Part shown: positions 61,601-64,000 of the stretch, one piece after another
Position numbering within the stretch: the first letter of the stretch is position 1
Layout of the letters: the number at the start of each line of letters is the position of its first letter
Source of the DNA: Pampus argenteus
Taxonomy: Eukaryota > Chordata > Actinopteri > Scombriformes > Stromateidae
NCBI GenBank assembly: GCA_036937835.1
Contig: CM072879.1
Location: 19,560,001-19,624,000 of the forward strand
Length of the DNA: 64,000 nt
Direction: 5' to 3'
Translations under genes and position numbers: made by a program
The notes under the pieces: model-generated
Told to the model about the DNA's origin: nothing
Seen by the model: only the letters and a program-made list of their open reading frames with translations
Database searches by the model: none

Positions 61601-64000
61601 CTAAAGACACACGGACAGAAACACAGAGACAACATTTCAGTTCGTTTAAATTTAGAAACACCTGCTCTGGTGGTGACAGGGAGCATGTATATAACATGTA
61701 TATCTAACATGTATAACATGTATAACATGTTAAACCTCATACACAGCAGCACACGATGAACCTGCAGTGGTAAAAGTAGGACGATTTGATGTGCAACTTC
61801 TGTCCCAAAGTATCACCAAGTGTTTCATTAATTGTAATTCGGTTTAACACAGTATAATTAAACCCTGGAGGAGCGAGGCACTTAGTTTTATTAGAAGAAA
61901 ATAACAGCCCACTCTGTTGTTTGTCTCTACAGTTTACTGTGTGATAAAACAGACCAGACTCTAATGAGGCAACAACAGTTCATTTACAAAAGCCAGTCCA
62001 ACACACACACACACACACACACACACACTGAGCCAAAGGCCAACCAAATAAGGAAAGAGCCATATTTCTATCAGCCAACTGTCTATAACACAAAACTTAG
62101 GGAACCTCTGTGAGTTTGGATATCGGTGGGAAAACACTCGAATCGTTAAAGTCAATTTAGCTGCGGTGTGTTTTCTGGCTGTTTATTGGACGGTTGGTAT
62201 TAAGGAGGACATGTGACGTGCCACAAAGGTATCAAGGTGCTTCGCCTGCGTGTTACTGTGACTGCATAATGTGTCTTTATCACCAACAAATCCAATCAGG
62301 GGCCAACAGTACAGGTCGTACTGGGAGGCTGCAAATGTGGAAAACAAATGAAGCAGGACGGTGCTGAATAGAAGCCGTACGTGTCGGGCATTAACACGAC
62401 ACATGTGGCACGCCGCTTCTTATCTTCTCAATGTATACGAGCATATTTTTCTCAGGTTGCAGCATGTTGTAATATCTCAGGAGGTGGAGGGGTGGCGAGG
62501 GCATTCTTCAGCAGTCATTTCATTCATCACTGAAAGGAAATGAGAAGAGTATCACTGCTTACAAGTCTCTACAGTGTTGGAATTTAAACCTCCTCCTCTT
62601 TCTGTGTTTCACCATCCGATACGACTTCACTGGGCACAACGGAGCCGTGACACATAATACACACAATTACCCGACTGCTGTGAAAACAAAGAGCCCCGAG
62701 TCTGAGATTATTCTGGAGTTTTTAAGTGCCAAAAAAACATTATTAGTGAAATATTTGTATACTTGTGTGCATGTATGTGTGTCTTCTTCCAACATTTGTT
62801 GGCGTTACTGAGTTATTATTATTATTTATTGGTTGACAGATTTATTTAAAGGAGAAAGCAGAAACTGAAACCATAATCATGCAAAAGTAGCAACTTTTCT
62901 GCATAGTATCACTATTAAAGCATAAAACAAAACGATGAATGAATGAACTACAGCGTGTAGATAAAGGTGAAGAACCTGGAATAACGTCTGTTGTGAAGTG
63001 AAAGGGTTAACACACATTTAAGAGGATGCTTCTCATTCAATACGGGAAGTGAAACTGAAGGGCAAAACGGTGCTTTAGAGCACCAAGTGAAAGAGGACTG
63101 ACTTTCTTTTAATAGCACGTCTGGGAGAATGCTAGCACCTGGACAGATGGTGTGAAAATGAAAAAGGACAGAAAGAAAGAGAGAAGAAGAAGAAGCAGAT
63201 GCATATTAAAGATGTAAATACACAACTGAGTCTGCTGAGAATACAAATGGGATTATTTCTGCTTGATTTTCTAATCTTCCCGTCGCTCTTTGTTGTCTTT
63301 TTTTCCGTCTTATTCCCAGTGTCTTTGCTGGTCCTTTTCTAATGTCATCAGCACTGTTCTGTTTTATTACTTATTTATGCTGCGATTGCAATACGTGTCC
63401 TGATTTTCACTTAATAACTACACAAAGTAACAGTACGAGAAGCACGAAACGAGATGAAAGCAAAGAGGATAATGAGAGAGTCGGTGCAGGAGGATGTAAA
63501 GAGAGACGACGAGGGATCTGAGGAGAGAAAAGGAAACCACGGCGCAGCTTGAAGAAATAACCTCTGTGATTTCTACACGTTTAAATGTGCATTGTGTGGT
63601 CCTACATGCCTTCTGTGCAGGAAGTGACATTTTATATTATTAGTTGGCATCTCATTGATGTGCATGTTCTGTCTCTGTCGCTCCACTTCCTGCAGGCGTC
63701 ATAAGATCATTGCTTGTTTTTTGAAACGGAGCTTGATTTACTTGAAGCCTGATACACACTGTGGTTTAGGGTTAGAGTATGTACAGTACAGAGCTGCTCC
63801 ACACAGGTACAGGTACGGCATCGTCTTTATCACGCGGTGGGACAGGTGACGTTAAGGTTTTACAATCAATAAAAAGAGCTTTGAAAGGAAGGAAAGGAGG
63901 ATGTTACCTGATAAACGAGTCATAACCATCATCATAGTTCAGCTCATGTATCACCATGAAATAATTAAATGTCAATACTTAGTTTATTTACCAAATAACA
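61601..64000 (-). other. col14a1: col14a1 intron upstream of vWA1, running out of the window
   Basis: Holds an ACATGTAT tandem stretch (about 61684-61732) and a CA run (61999-62029). I could not identify the linker exon that should precede vWA1, so it is probably beyond 64000. Confidence 0.6.

Noticed and set aside
63905..63950. Possible small minus-strand exon ELNYDDGYDSFIR with a donor at 63908
   Set aside because: It does not resemble the linker before vWA1 of collagen XIV, and no convincing acceptor or phase link to 61600 could be shown.

Overview
The window looks like nuclear DNA of a teleost fish, probably a percomorph. It is AT-rich and intron-rich, full of CA/GT microsatellites and minisatellites, and carries sequence I recognise as common fish interspersed repeats. 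There are no bacterial operons, rRNA or tRNA genes, CRISPR arrays or phage genes that I can see.

The dominant feature is one long gene on the minus strand, the orthologue of vertebrate COL14A1 (collagen XIV, undulin), a FACIT collagen of the extracellular matrix. Reading splice sites by eye gave 43 coding exons between about 61.6 kb (5') and 12.6 kb (3'). They join in phase at every junction to give 5,120 coding bases (1,705 residues plus stop). Order of domains: von Willebrand A domain 1; seven fibronectin III domains, mostly two exons each; a Pro/Thr-rich linker; vWA domain 2; a thrombospondin-N/laminin-G-like domain; a Gly-X-Y helix (COL2); a short NC2; a second helix (COL1); and an acidic C-terminal tail. 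Two vWA domains separated by seven FN3 domains distinguish collagen XIV from collagen XII. The signal peptide, first FN3 domain and linker must lie beyond base 64000. A 3' UTR of about 1.5 kb runs down to a polyadenylation signal near 11.11 kb.

Inside the 5.3 kb collagen-helix intron (20144-25464), on the opposite strand, sits a second gene: a six-exon type II membrane C-type lectin of 227 residues (21545-23276). A 32-codon fragment resembling a lectin stalk (23912-24010) in the same intron suggests that more lectin sequence was once there.

Left of the collagen gene, 1-11 kb holds no recognisable coding exon. It has a 27-bp minisatellite (0.73-1.61 kb), a CpG-rich promoter-like block (about 1.8-3.15 kb), a 40-bp minisatellite (6.2-6.87 kb) and dispersed repeats.

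Points worth a second look are the nested lectin gene, a GC-AG intron in vWA2, CA or UG repeats placed directly at several collagen splice sites, introns largely made of repeat, and a C-terminal tail longer than the mammalian one. All recognition is from memory of family sequences; no search was run.
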